Source: Erysipelotrichaceae bacterium (lineage in GTDB: Bacteria > Bacillota_I > Bacilli_A > Erysipelotrichales > Erysipelotrichaceae). Taken from it: a stretch of 64,000 bases of DNA. Within the stretch, counting starts at the first letter, position 1, and each line of letters begins with the position of its first letter. Positions 1 to 8,393 of this stretch are shown here, piece by piece. The notes below the pieces were generated by a model, which saw only the letters and a list, made by a program, of their open reading frames with translations, made no database searches and had not been told where the DNA came from. The stretch is taken from the NCBI GenBank assembly GCA_017441765.1, contig JAFRVK010000033.1, forward strand, positions 1 to 64,000. The letters are read 5' to 3'. The position numbers and the translations under genes were made by a program.

Positions 1-61
1 ACTTCATAAAGGAATACATACATTACTACAACTACGAAAGACCCATGTATAAGCTCAATTA

Positions 62-98
62 CAAAAGCCCTGCGGAGCATACGCTCTCACAGGGCTTC
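62..98 (-). terminator. Rho-independent terminator of the iorA operon
   Basis: Read on the minus strand, arms AAGCCCTG (97-90) and CAGGGCTT (72-65) enclose a smaller GAGCGTATGCTC hairpin and are followed by TTTTGT. It lies about 90 bases past the stop of the last operon gene, which fits the 3' end of the whole eight-gene transcript. Bases 99-184 show nothing else. Confidence 0.8.
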
Positions 99-184
99 AG
101 ACTGACTTTTTAGAACTGTCTACTTTCTGTTGACAAGTTCAGATCGGAAGCCTTTTGTTTTGTTATGGATGACAGGAACGGACC

Positions 185-1387
185 TTATTCCATCCCTTCA
201 CAGTTGATCATGATCTTGCAGTCGGAACAGGCGAAACTGCAGCACGGATGGATGTATCCAACGACCTTGTCGTACTGGCGTCTCCGTTCTGTAAGTTCCG
301 GTGTATAGACTTCTCCGGATACCAGTCTGGAACGGCACCATCCGCATTCACCGCTCCTGCATCTTGAAGGAGCCTTGATTCCTGCGCGTTCCAAGGCGAC
401 CAGGATCGGTTCATCGCAACGGACAGGAACCTTATGAGTGATCCCATCGTTGGTGATGACGGTCAGTTCATAGACCTTTGCCTGATGATCCTTCAGATAT
501 TCTGCATCGCGGTCGGTCAGTCTGTACTCCCCATATGCATCGAAACGGATCTGTTTTCTTGGCAAGCCCAGTTTCTCTGTTTCTTTTCGAATGTAGTCAT
601 ACATGCCCTGTGATCCGCACACGAAGACGGAATCGTTCCTATCAGATACTTCGCTGATCAGTTCTGCGCTGATGAAACCGTGACGATATCCTTCTTTTTC
701 TTCATCCGATAAGACATGGATCACGTTGATCCTGCCGCATCGGTTCTGCAGCTCCTCGAGTTCTTCCTTGAACAGGATCTCTTCTTCGGTCCTGCTTCCA
801 TAAAGAAGCGTCAGTTCGAAATCTTCCGTTCCCTCGGCGATGGCCTTCGCAAACGACAGGAACGGAGCGATACCGCTTCCTCCTGCGATTCCGATGACTT
901 TCTTTGTATCCCGTAGCGGTTCGTAGCAGAAGAACCCGGATGGGGCAGAGATATCGATCTTTGTTCCTATGTTGAAATGGGTGTTGATATACTCGGAAGC
1001 GAAACCGTTTTTCATCGTCTTGACGATGATCTGATACTCTCCCTTCAACGCCTGTAAAGGAGAGGAACACAGCGAGTAAGGTCTTGTCAGGAGGGAATCT
1101 CCGATCGCCAGTTCCAGACTGATGTACTGACCTGCCTGGAAATATGCCAGAGCATCCGTTCCTTTTTCAGGATCCGCACGGAGAGTGAACAGCTTTGCTC
1201 CGTTCAGTTTCTTCACATCGCTCACAACGACGTGCTGGACTTTCGGATGCAGCTTTTTTGCCAGGATATTGGCATTGTATTCGTATTTCGGAAATTCAGC
1301 TGATGCATTCTCGATGATCCTTCTTCGGCTGGGAATGATCTGTGCGAAACGTTCTACCGGAATGTTATTCAAATACTCTTTCTTCAT
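185..1387 (-). CDS. FAD/NAD(P)-binding oxidoreductase with C-terminal 2Fe-2S ferredoxin domain
   Basis: This 400-residue protein is a ferredoxin-NADP-reductase-type electron transfer enzyme. After a roughly 45-residue leader it has an FAD-binding barrel (RPYSLCSSP, 102-110), an NAD(P) domain (GIAGGSGIAPF, 166-176) and a plant-type 2Fe-2S domain with C343-x4-C348-x2-C351 and a last ligand near C382. Four further cysteines (383, 387, 390, 396) crowd the C-terminus. It is the last gene of the operon and overlaps the upstream flavoenzyme by 4 nt (ATGA), so the two products may work as a pair. By family it passes electrons between NAD(P)H and an acceptor through FAD and the iron-sulfur cluster. 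The partner (ferredoxin from IorAB, or the neighbouring flavoenzyme) is inferred. Confidence 0.85.
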   Translation of the reverse strand: MKKEYLNNIPVERFAQIIPSRRRIIENASAEFPKYEYNANILAKKLHPKVQHVVVSDVKKLNGAKLFTLRADPEKGTDALAYFQAGQYISLELAIGDSLLTRPYSLCSSPLQALKGEYQIIVKTMKNGFASEYINTHFNIGTKIDISAPSGFFCYEPLRDTKKVIGIAGGSGIAPFLSFAKAIAEGTEDFELTLLYGSRTEEEILFKEELEELQNRCGRINVIHVLSDEEKEGYRHGFISAELISEVSDRNDSVFVCGSQGMYDYIRKETEKLGLPRKQIRFDAYGEYRLTDRDAEYLKDHQAKVYELTVITNDGITHKVPVRCDEPILVALERAGIKAPSRCRSGECGWCRSRLVSGEVYTPELTERRRQYDKVVGYIHPCCSFACSDCKIMINCEGME

Positions 1388-2925
1388 CTTCTGCCTCCTC
1401 CCCGGACATAGCCCATGATCTGGAAAGCCGCTTTATTTCCGGATGTATAGGTTGGGAAATAGCCTGACAGGGAAGATCCGTGGCCTCCCACAAAGAACAG
1501 GCCCGGAATGGTATGCTCCATTCCGCTGGTAATAAGACGGGAAGACATGCCGTCCCACTTCAGAGAAGCATATCCGTAGATCGATCCCTGCGGCGAGCCC
1601 ATGTATCTGGCAAAAGTCACCGGGCTGGCGATCTCGATCTCTTCGATGTGCTCCCTGATTTTATAACCCATGACCGTTTCAAGGTTTGTGATCATTTCGT
1701 CTGCGATCTGCCGCTTGGTCTTAAGATAATCTTCTTCACTGACATCCGCCCATGCATCATCGGTATAGGAGATCGTCAGAATCATCTCTGTCGTTCCTTC
1801 CGGACTGCAGTCCGGTACGGCCATATTGAGGCAGCAGACGTCTAGTGCATATTCCTTTCCAAATCTTGTCTGTGATTCTTCACAGATGAGCCTTGAATCT
1901 TTTGAAGTGCTCAGGAACACGGTATAGTCTTCGATCCCGATTTCTTCCGGCGGAGCATCCAGTCCCAGATAGACGCTGAAGGCACGGAAGCCGTACTTCC
2001 GGGCGTTCGCTTTCTTCAGTTCAAACGGAGGAACCAAAGATTTATTGTCTAACAGTTTGGAGTACACGATTTCCGGATAGGCATTCGAAGCGATCGCAGA
2101 TGTTTCAACGATCTCTCCATCGTCCAGTTCTACGCCGCATACTTTTCCTTCTTTTGTCAGGACTTTTGTGACTTCTTTTTCAAACAGGAATTCACAGCCC
2201 AGTTCTACCGCCCGGTTCATGATCGCGACAGACAGCGAATGGGACCGCATCCTCGGGACATAGGCTCCGTTCACGAAATAGCCGTAAACCATCATGAGAT
2301 AACGGCTCGCATCCGCCGTATCGATATCTGTTCCCTGGTATGGCCAATAGGCAGACAGGATGTCCTGACATTTCTCGCTCATACCCAGGGTTCTGAACAG
2401 TTCTCCTGCAGACATCGACATGATTCTCATGAAGTTGGGGTGTTCGTTTCTTAAGACTTCCGGATCGATGTTGCCTCTGGTCGAACCGAAATATGCCAGG
2501 CCTTTGTTCATGTCTTCATAGGCATCGAAAAAGTTCTCCATCGCTTCCACATCTTCAGGACAGATTTCTGAGATCAGTTTCATGACCTTGTCTCTGCCAT
2601 GAGGAAAGGTCACATCAAGCGAACGGACGCCATCTTTTTCCACAACATAACGGAATGCGTCTTTGATCGGAAGCATCTCGACCTTGATTCCCAGTTCATC
2701 AAACAGCTTTCCCAGTTCTCCCCGACTTTCTCCTTCTCCGAAGTCAGGAATCTCATGAAGGGAAGCGTCAAACTCAAATCTCCCCCGGACAAAACTGGTC
2801 GCTGCGCCGCCCGGAAGATTGTGGCGTTCGACTACCAGGACCTTGAGTCCCAGTTGCGATGCCCGACAGGCGGTCATCAGTCCTCCGTTTCCGGCGCCGA
2901 TTACAATGAGATCGTATTTATTCAT
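1384..2925 (-). CDS. Phytoene desaturase/retinol saturase-like FAD-dependent oxidoreductase
   Basis: This 513-residue flavoenzyme starts with the dinucleotide-binding motif VIGAGNGGL at residues 9-17, followed by an acidic strand end (VVERHNLPGG) as in CrtI and retinol-saturase relatives. The C-terminal FAD motif is FVGGHGSSLSGYFPTYTSG near 475-493. No other carotenoid gene is in the window, so pigment synthesis is unlikely. In the operon it sits between the beta-lyase-like gene (27 nt upstream) and the ferredoxin-type reductase (4-nt overlap). A role oxidising or reducing an intermediate of amino-acid fermentation, with the reductase as electron partner, is inference; the substrate cannot be read from the sequence. 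Confidence 0.8.
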   Translation of the reverse strand: MNKYDLIVIGAGNGGLMTACRASQLGLKVLVVERHNLPGGAATSFVRGRFEFDASLHEIPDFGEGESRGELGKLFDELGIKVEMLPIKDAFRYVVEKDGVRSLDVTFPHGRDKVMKLISEICPEDVEAMENFFDAYEDMNKGLAYFGSTRGNIDPEVLRNEHPNFMRIMSMSAGELFRTLGMSEKCQDILSAYWPYQGTDIDTADASRYLMMVYGYFVNGAYVPRMRSHSLSVAIMNRAVELGCEFLFEKEVTKVLTKEGKVCGVELDDGEIVETSAIASNAYPEIVYSKLLDNKSLVPPFELKKANARKYGFRAFSVYLGLDAPPEEIGIEDYTVFLSTSKDSRLICEESQTRFGKEYALDVCCLNMAVPDCSPEGTTEMILTISYTDDAWADVSEEDYLKTKRQIADEMITNLETVMGYKIREHIEEIEIASPVTFARYMGSPQGSIYGYASLKWDGMSSRLITSGMEHTIPGLFFVGGHGSSLSGYFPTYTSGNKAAFQIMGYVRGGGRR

Positions 2926-2952
2926 AAGACAGTGCCTCTTGATTGTAAAGTA

Positions 2953-4593
2953 TCATTCATTTGGATATGGTTCAAGGAACGCGTGGAAATGACGCATCGG
3001 AAGCGTAGCGCCTTTGACGATTCGCACATTCGGAATCGATTCACGGTCTTCATACAACGCTTTGACCGCAGCGATCACATAGTCCATGTGTTCACGGTTG
3101 AACATGCTTCGGTTGATCGCAAAACGGACCACGTTGCACAGTTCTTCCTGCTGCTCCGGTGTCTTGAGATCATATTCCATGGAATAGTCACCCAGCTCTG
3201 CCGTACGGATGCCATAGCGGCGGATCAGTTCGATCGAGAATCCCTGTCCGGCAAATTTCTCATGGTCACGCTTGCCATCAAAGAACTGGGTCATATCGAT
3301 ATAGACACCGTGTCCTCCAGCCGGAAGGATGACGCCTTTGACCCCGGCATGGTACAGGCCCTGAGCCAGATACTCGCATTGACGCACACGCGCATCCTGA
3401 TAGGCAAAATTACACTCCTCATAAAGACCGGCAGCCAGCGCCATGATGTCACGTCCGGACATGCCTCCATAGGAATCGTTGCCATAGGAAGAGATCTGTT
3501 TCACTTTCAATAAGACGCCGATATCGGTTTTAACGGAACCATCCTCATTGAACTCGGAGAACTTCCGCCAGAAACGTCCTTTATCTCGGAATGCCAGCAT
3601 GCCTCCCATATTGGCGTGACCGTTCTTTTTTGCGGACATCGTAAATCCGTCGCAGTAAGAGAACATCTCGGTAGCGATCTCGGCGATCGATTTATCTTCA
3701 TATCCGTCTTCGTTCATCTTGATGAAGTAGGCGTTCTCTGCCCAGCGTGCTGCGTCAAAGAGGAACGGAATGTCATATTTCTCTGCAATCTTCGCTGTCT
3801 CACGGATCGAATGCATGGAGACAGGCTGACCGCACACGGTGTTGTTTGTGATGGTGGTATAGATCAGCGGGACATTTTCAGGACCGAGAGCTTCGATCAG
3901 CTGTTCCAGTTTTTTGACATCCATATCGCCTTTGAATGGATTCTTCTTGTAAGTTCCGCCCTCCGGAATGTCATAAAGCAGTTCCTTGTTGTAGAGATTG
4001 CGCGGGATGGAACCCATCTGCTTGATGTTGCCCTCGGTCGTATCGAAATGACCATTCGACGGAATCGTAAAGACCTTTCCCGGATAGCGTTCGGACATGA
4101 TCTTCTTGACCAGTTCAAACAGAACCGATTCTGCCGCCCGTCCCTGTTGAATCAGGAAGGTATTGGGACGTTCCAGCTGCGCCGCTCCTCCATTGAAAAA
4201 GCCGCCTTCATACTCGCAGAGATACAGCTCATTCATCATTTTCTCAATATCCCTGCAATCGGTCCGGATCAGATTGATGGATTTCTTCCAGTTCTTCTCG
4301 CCTCCCCGTTCGAAGATATCCCGGAATGCATCCAGGAGCACATAGTAGCCCTTGTTGCGTCCGTAGGATTCATCTCCCAGAAACATCGATGCCCATTGCA
4401 CATCGGTCATTGCGGTCGTTCCGGAGTCGGAAAGCATGTCGATCGTCAGAAGCCCTGCGGGGAATGCGAATTCATTGTAGTGTGTCGCTTTCAGTGCGCG
4501 TTCGCGCTGTTCGACCGTCACCTCAGGAATGTTTCGTGAAACATAGGTAAAGCTTTGCGGTGTTTTGACATCTAATGGATATTCTTTTTTCAT
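2953..4593 (-). CDS. Tyrosine phenol-lyase/tryptophanase-family PLP lyase, enlarged
   Basis: This is a 546-residue member of the beta-eliminating lyase family, about 80 residues longer than the usual 455-475. Family marks include QQGRAAE (149-155), FDAARWAENAYFIK (279-292; family FDA-x-R), the PLP lysine region MSAKKN (319-324), SYGGMSGRD and a C-terminal GIRTAELGD / R-x-AINR block. After the lysine pair the family usually has Asp (KKD); here it is Asn324. About 25 extra residues lie between the lysine region and SYGG, and the N-terminal segment is also longer. Family enzymes split Tyr or Trp into phenol or indole plus pyruvate and ammonia. The changes leave the substrate open; an aromatic amino acid is likely from context. 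Confidence 0.75.
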   Translation of the reverse strand: MKKEYPLDVKTPQSFTYVSRNIPEVTVEQRERALKATHYNEFAFPAGLLTIDMLSDSGTTAMTDVQWASMFLGDESYGRNKGYYVLLDAFRDIFERGGEKNWKKSINLIRTDCRDIEKMMNELYLCEYEGGFFNGGAAQLERPNTFLIQQGRAAESVLFELVKKIMSERYPGKVFTIPSNGHFDTTEGNIKQMGSIPRNLYNKELLYDIPEGGTYKKNPFKGDMDVKKLEQLIEALGPENVPLIYTTITNNTVCGQPVSMHSIRETAKIAEKYDIPFLFDAARWAENAYFIKMNEDGYEDKSIAEIATEMFSYCDGFTMSAKKNGHANMGGMLAFRDKGRFWRKFSEFNEDGSVKTDIGVLLKVKQISSYGNDSYGGMSGRDIMALAAGLYEECNFAYQDARVRQCEYLAQGLYHAGVKGVILPAGGHGVYIDMTQFFDGKRDHEKFAGQGFSIELIRRYGIRTAELGDYSMEYDLKTPEQQEELCNVVRFAINRSMFNREHMDYVIAAVKALYEDRESIPNVRIVKGATLPMRHFHAFLEPYPNE

Positions 4594-4602
4594 GATTACC
4601 TC

Positions 4603-5787
4603 TTACTGTTGATATTCTTCCCAGATCGTACGGAATAACGGAATGCTTCGAACCAGCATATCGTGACTGACGCAGGTGCTGATCCTGACAAAGCCAGGAC
4701 AGCCGAAATCATCGGTCGGTACGATCAGGACGTTATGGGCTTTGGCTCTTTCAGAAAACGCCAGCGAATTTCCATCCGGTGCTTCCACCAGCATATAGAA
4801 CGCTCCCTTCGGTTTGATGCAGTGATAGCCGATCGCTGTAAGTTCATTGTAGAGTGTGGTACGGTTGAGATCGTAAGCTGAAAGATCCGGCCTGAGATCC
4901 GTACAGCGGGCGATGACCTGCTGAAGAAGAGAAGGTGCACAGACATGACCGATTGCGCGGGCAGCACCGGCAATTGCCGCAAACAGGTCCTTGCTGTTCT
5001 CGCAGCAGTCAGGCACGCAGACGTAGCCGATCCGTTCGCCCGGCATCGACAGCGACTTGGAATAGGAGTAACAGATGACGGTATTGGGATAGATCGCCGG
5101 AAGATATGGGGTATCTTCTCCGTCATAGACGAGCTCGCGGTAAGGTTCGTCGGATATGATGTAGATCGGATGACCGTACTCCTGACTCTTCCTGATCATG
5201 ACTTCAGCCAGCGCAGTCAGTGTTTCCACGCTGTATATGACACCGGATGGATTGTTTGGAGAGTTGACGATGATGATCTGCGTATGTGGAGTGATGCGTT
5301 TTTCGACCTCATCGATCTTCAGTTGAAAGTGTTCCGTATCGGCAGGAACGATCACCAGTTTCGCTCCGGTCAGTGAAGCGTATGCCGGATATTCCGGAAA
5401 GTACGGTGCCAGCAGCATGATCTCATCACCTTCCTCAGCCAACGCATTCATGGTTGCGGTGATACCTGGAGCGGCTCCGCATGTCACAAAGATATTTTCA
5501 GGGCGGATATCATCACCGCTGCGCCGTGACAGATCACCGGCGATCGCCATACGCGTATTTGCTGCACCGGCAGCCGGCGTATAGCCATGCAGAGTAAGAG
5601 TGTCCATTTCCAGCAGATCACGGATGACGTTCGCGACACCTTCAGGGGTCGGAACGGAAGGGTTTCCTAATGAGAAATCAAAAACATTTTCCTTGCCGAC
5701 AATCGCGGCCTGTTTCAATCCGTATTCAAACAGTTCCCGGATACAGCTTCTTGTCGTACCGAAGCCTTTCATCTTTTCAACAATCAT
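4603..5787 (-). CDS. Class I/II PLP-dependent aminotransferase
   Basis: This 394-residue fold-type I aminotransferase carries the PLP lysine in SYSKSLSMPGERIGY near residue 230, NSPNNPSGV near 175 and a C-terminal arginine in PGFVRIS. It lies within the operon, overlapping butyrate kinase by 4 nt upstream and 9 nt from the lyase gene. Family members transfer an amino group from an amino acid to 2-oxoglutarate or pyruvate. The inferred job is to make the 2-oxo acid (aryl-pyruvate or branched-chain oxo acid) that IorAB decarboxylates. Substrate range cannot be told from the motifs. Confidence 0.88.
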   Translation of the reverse strand: MIVEKMKGFGTTRSCIRELFEYGLKQAAIVGKENVFDFSLGNPSVPTPEGVANVIRDLLEMDTLTLHGYTPAAGAANTRMAIAGDLSRRSGDDIRPENIFVTCGAAPGITATMNALAEEGDEIMLLAPYFPEYPAYASLTGAKLVIVPADTEHFQLKIDEVEKRITPHTQIIIVNSPNNPSGVIYSVETLTALAEVMIRKSQEYGHPIYIISDEPYRELVYDGEDTPYLPAIYPNTVICYSYSKSLSMPGERIGYVCVPDCCENSKDLFAAIAGAARAIGHVCAPSLLQQVIARCTDLRPDLSAYDLNRTTLYNELTAIGYHCIKPKGAFYMLVEAPDGNSLAFSERAKAHNVLIVPTDDFGCPGFVRISTCVSHDMLVRSIPLFRTIWEEYQQ

Positions 5788-6878
5788 CTAACTTCTTCCT
5801 CCTTTTTGGGAATGTGATATTCATGTATCGTTTCTTCTCCGTCCAAAAGACGCAGTCCGCCGTTTGCGAGTGCTTCCATTTCGTTTTCGCCAGGAAGCAC
5901 GATCACAGGCGCGATAAAGTGCACATAGCCGATGATGAGGTCGGTCAACCGTTTTGAGTAGGCCAGTCCGCCTGTCAGGATGATCGCGTCGCAGTTGCCT
6001 TTCAGTACGATCGACAACAGTCCGATCATTTTCGCAATCTGGTAGGCCTGAGCCTCAAATACCTTCTTCGCCACTTCATCCCCTGCATCGATCCGCTGTT
6101 CGATTTCCCGGCAGTCGCTGGTGCCCAGGTGCGCAAACATGCCACCGCGTCCGCGGATCTTTTTCTGCATTTCCGCTCTGGAATACTCCCCGGAGTAACA
6201 GAGACGTATCAGTTCCAGCTGAGGCACGGAACCGGAACGTTCCGGTGAAAACGGTCCGTCATCGTCGCCGACGGAATCTATGATACGGCCGTGTTCATGC
6301 ACGCTTGCGGAAATGCCGCCACCCAGATGTGCGATCACCAGGTTGAGATCTTCATAGCGTTTTCCCAGTTCATTCGCGTAGCGTATCGCCATGGCACGGC
6401 TGTTGAGAACGTGACAGAAACTGCGTCTACGTATTTCCGGTATTCCTGTGATCTGTGCATAGTCCGGCAGTTCACTCGATGTGACAGCATCGTAAATGAA
6501 AGCAGGAATCTCATATTGATCTGCGATCGCCTTGGCCAGAAGACCGCCGAGATTCGACGCATGAGGCTGGCTCAGCTCATCGCTGCATAAAGCGGTACAG
6601 AGATCCTCATTGACCAGATATCCCCCGGATTTCAGACCAAACACCAGTCCGCCTCTGCCAACGACCGCGTCCAGCGATTCTCCTTTGATATCGTTGCGTT
6701 CCATGAAATCACGGATCAGCTGCAGACGGTAAGGAACCTGATCGGCAATGCTTTCATATGCCTGCAGATCTTCCGGCTTATGACTTACGCTTTCCTGCAG
6801 CACGCGTTCCTGTTCACGGTATAACGCAATCTTTGTACTGGTGGAGCCGGGATTGATAATCAGTTGTAGTCGTTCCAT
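5784..6878 (-). CDS. buk: Butyrate kinase-type acyl kinase
   Basis: This 364-residue protein has the normal length for butyrate kinase and the ASKHA signatures LIINPGSTSTK (7-17) and IAHLGGGISASVH near 200. It makes ATP from an acyl phosphate and ADP. No butyryl-CoA synthesis genes are in the window. Its place 9 nt after phosphotransbutyrylase and downstream of iorAB suggests it acts on an acyl phosphate made from the IorAB acyl-CoA, such as arylacetyl or branched-chain acyl phosphate. The family identity is clear; the physiological substrate is inferred. Confidence 0.92.
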   Translation of the reverse strand: MERLQLIINPGSTSTKIALYREQERVLQESVSHKPEDLQAYESIADQVPYRLQLIRDFMERNDIKGESLDAVVGRGGLVFGLKSGGYLVNEDLCTALCSDELSQPHASNLGGLLAKAIADQYEIPAFIYDAVTSSELPDYAQITGIPEIRRRSFCHVLNSRAMAIRYANELGKRYEDLNLVIAHLGGGISASVHEHGRIIDSVGDDDGPFSPERSGSVPQLELIRLCYSGEYSRAEMQKKIRGRGGMFAHLGTSDCREIEQRIDAGDEVAKKVFEAQAYQIAKMIGLLSIVLKGNCDAIILTGGLAYSKRLTDLIIGYVHFIAPVIVLPGENEMEALANGGLRLLDGEETIHEYHIPKKEEEVR

Positions 6879-6887
6879 ATCATCTCC

Positions 6888-7793
6888 TTATCTGTCGGAA
6901 CTGATTGCTGCACAAAGCAGTAATGAATTGTATTTTTCTTCAAAGCTCGCGCTGCGGGAATTCAGTGCGATCGGACATTCCGCTCCTGTGACGACGCCTG
7001 TCATCTTTGCGCCGGCAAACAGGATCAGCGCTTTCACTGTCATGTTTCCGGCTGTCATATTGGGAACCAGCAGCAGATCGGTTTCGCCGCAGACCGGGCT
7101 TTCGTAACGTTTGATCTGAGCCGAATCGCGGTCCATGGCAAGGTCGAACGAAATCGGTCCCTCCAGGTAACAGTTTCCGAATTCCCCGGCTTGTGCCGCT
7201 TCTTTCAGTGCGGCAGCGTCTACCGTTTCCTGGATCTTCGGACTAACAGTTTCCGCTCCACAGATTGCCGAAATCAGCGGTTTTTCATATCCGAGATTAT
7301 GAAAAAGATCGACCGCATTCTGAATGATCGCCTTCTTGGCTTCCAGATCGGGATTGGGGATCATTCCCCCATCGGCAACACCTAAGAGTTTATGATAACC
7401 CGGGATTTCAAGTAACGCCGTATGTGACATCAGACGTCCTGTGCCGATCCCGTTTTCTTTATTTACGACAGCTTTCAGCAGTACCGAGGTCTGCATCAGT
7501 CCCTTCTGCAGAAAATCCGCTTTTCCTTCGCGGATCTGATCGATCGCGATCTGAGCGGCAATCTCATCGGTATCTGCATCAATGACAGATTCGATCGGAA
7601 CGGTATACCCGAACTCCTGTGCGATGCTCAGGATCTCCTCTTTGTGCCCGATCAGGATCGAACGAAGGATGCCTTCCGACTGGGCATGCAGAACCGCTTC
7701 CAGCGTATGGGCATCGTGCGCACACGCGACCGCTACGGTTTTTATGGAGCCGGCTGTTGCCGGTTTCTTTAAATCAGCAAAACTGCTTAACAT
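6888..7793 (-). CDS. ptb: Phosphate butyryltransferase
   Basis: This 301-residue protein has the size and sequence style of the phosphate acetyl/butyryltransferase family, with DFLQKGLMQTSVLLKAV near 95-111 and LEGPISFDLAMD near 200. It exchanges CoA for phosphate on an acyl-CoA, the step before butyrate kinase. It starts 12 nt after iorB and is followed 9 nt later by buk, so the thioester-to-ATP module is complete. A distantly related phosphate acyltransferase is the alternative, but the neighbouring kinase supports Ptb. Confidence 0.9.
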   Translation of the reverse strand: MLSSFADLKKPATAGSIKTVAVACAHDAHTLEAVLHAQSEGILRSILIGHKEEILSIAQEFGYTVPIESVIDADTDEIAAQIAIDQIREGKADFLQKGLMQTSVLLKAVVNKENGIGTGRLMSHTALLEIPGYHKLLGVADGGMIPNPDLEAKKAIIQNAVDLFHNLGYEKPLISAICGAETVSPKIQETVDAAALKEAAQAGEFGNCYLEGPISFDLAMDRDSAQIKRYESPVCGETDLLLVPNMTAGNMTVKALILFAGAKMTGVVTGAECPIALNSRSASFEEKYNSLLLCAAISSDR

Positions 7794-7805
7794 ATCTTTC
7801 TCCTG

Positions 7806-8390
7806 TCATGATGCGACAGCAGACAGTCCTGCACGGTACGCGTTGAGATTCAGTTCACGGAACTTTTCCGGAACCGTCCGGGAAATGACGTCTTCCCAGT
7901 CAACCATCGTATCCATGCCGAGTGCCTTCACCAGGCTGCCAAACAGCACAATATTCATGCACCTGGTATTGCCTAGCGACTCTGCGATCTCTGCCGCTTT
8001 CACGACATAACACTTATAGTTTTTCTGCATCGCTTCAAGACATCCTTCCGGATATTCACACAATCCTGCAGCGATACTGGAAGATGCGATCTCGTAGTCG
8101 TTGACCACGACGATTCCGTCCGGTTTCAGATAATCCGCATAACGGACGGCTTCCATTTTTTCAAAGGCTACGATCAGATCGGCTGCGCCTTTTCCGATGA
8201 CAGGAGAATTGACCTTCTCGCCCCAGTGGACCTGCGTAGATACGCTTCCGCCACGCTGGCTCATTCCATGAACCTCGGACATCTTGACATCATAACCGGC
8301 TTCCATCAGACCGGCAACCAACACTTTCGCCGTGAGGATGGCACCCTGGCCACCGACACCGACCAGAAGCATGCTTCTAACATTTGACAT
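7806..8390 (-). CDS. iorB: Indolepyruvate:ferredoxin oxidoreductase, beta subunit
   Basis: This 194-residue protein is the gamma-domain subunit of a 2-oxoacid:ferredoxin oxidoreductase, with GVGGQGAILTAKVL at residues 12-25 and the SEVHGMSQRGGSV motif near 39-51 that contacts CoA and TPP in the family. The length is normal for IorB. It starts 3 nt after iorA, consistent with translational coupling and a 1:1 complex. With IorA it converts aryl-pyruvates plus CoA to arylacetyl-CoA, CO2 and reduced ferredoxin. Confidence 0.92.
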   Translation of the reverse strand: MSNVRSMLLVGVGGQGAILTAKVLVAGLMEAGYDVKMSEVHGMSQRGGSVSTQVHWGEKVNSPVIGKGAADLIVAFEKMEAVRYADYLKPDGIVVVNDYEIASSSIAAGLCEYPEGCLEAMQKNYKCYVVKAAEIAESLGNTRCMNIVLFGSLVKALGMDTMVDWEDVISRTVPEKFRELNLNAYRAGLSAVAS

Positions 8391-8393
8391 GGC

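Noticed and set aside
2599-4539. Long plus-strand frames (about 300 codons) across the CrtI-like and lyase genes
   Set aside because: They are antisense to clear family members, lack ribosome sites and have unnatural composition rich in Arg, His, Phe and Cys.
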